A stretch of DNA of 5,568 bases from Paratractidigestivibacter sp963591565 (lineage in GTDB: Bacteria > Actinomycetota > Coriobacteriia > Coriobacteriales > Atopobiaceae), in contig CAVAUD010000125.1 in the NCBI GenBank assembly GCA_963591565.1, positions 1 to 5,568 of the forward strand. The letters run 5' to 3'. Under the pieces are notes generated by a model. The model saw nothing but the letters and a program-made list of their open reading frames with translations. It had not been told where the DNA came from and ran no database searches. The position numbers and the translations under genes were made by a program. Positions 5,562-5,568 of the stretch are shown here, piece after piece. The first letter of the stretch is position 1, and each line of letters begins with the position of its first letter.

Positions 5562-5568
5562 GGGGCGC

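Noticed and set aside
1..5568. CRISPR arrays, tRNA or rRNA genes, insertion sequences, phage or attachment sites
   Set aside because: No spaced direct repeats, cloverleaf sequence, transposase or flanking inverted repeats were found. Nearly all bases belong to four ordinary-looking genes of similar base composition.

Overview
The window is GC-rich throughout and holds four protein-coding genes in two divergent units. The base composition, the protein style (Ala/Gly-rich linkers, GC-ending codons) and a secreted coiled-coil peptidase with a C-A-A-W-V-S type active site suggest a high-GC Gram-positive bacterium. A gut or oral actinobacterium of the Coriobacteriia (Collinsella/Olsenella-like) is my best guess. 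That placement rests on recognition alone and was not tested.

Leftward unit (minus strand, read from 4114 down to the left edge): polA encodes DNA polymerase I (912 aa) and is followed by an E. coli-type ribonuclease HI gene, rnhA (194 aa). The two overlap by one base (TAATG), and the rnhA ribosome-binding site lies inside the last polA codons. After an 87-bp gap comes a HAD-superfamily phosphatase of the Cof-like (IIB) type. Its 3' end is cut off by the window edge, with 234 complete codons visible. PolI and RNase HI both act in RNA-primer removal and gap filling on Okazaki fragments, so their coupling makes functional sense. The HAD protein looks like a general metabolite phosphatase that happens to share the unit.

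Divergent control region (4115-4286, 172 bp): this is the only AT-richer stretch. It has candidate promoters for both directions and good Shine-Dalgarno sequences for both flanking genes. I see no riboswitch or other structured leader.

Rightward unit (plus strand, 4287-5561): a 424-aa exported peptidoglycan hydrolase. It has a twin-arginine-like signal peptide, a long coiled coil of the PcsB/CwlO type with two sets of three near-perfect heptads, a Ser/Asn/Gly linker, and a C-terminal NlpC/P60- or CHAP-like cysteine peptidase domain. By family knowledge such proteins cut septal peptidoglycan and are often switched on by FtsEX. Only 7 bases follow its stop codon, so its terminator and any downstream partner are not visible.

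Most of the window is ordinary housekeeping sequence and I do not see a clearly new system. The points worth a second look are the polA-rnhA coupling, the odd N-terminal tail on RNase HI, the lost proofreading site in PolI, a cysteine cluster in the HAD cap, and the Tat-like export and unusual active-site residues of the cell-wall hydrolase.
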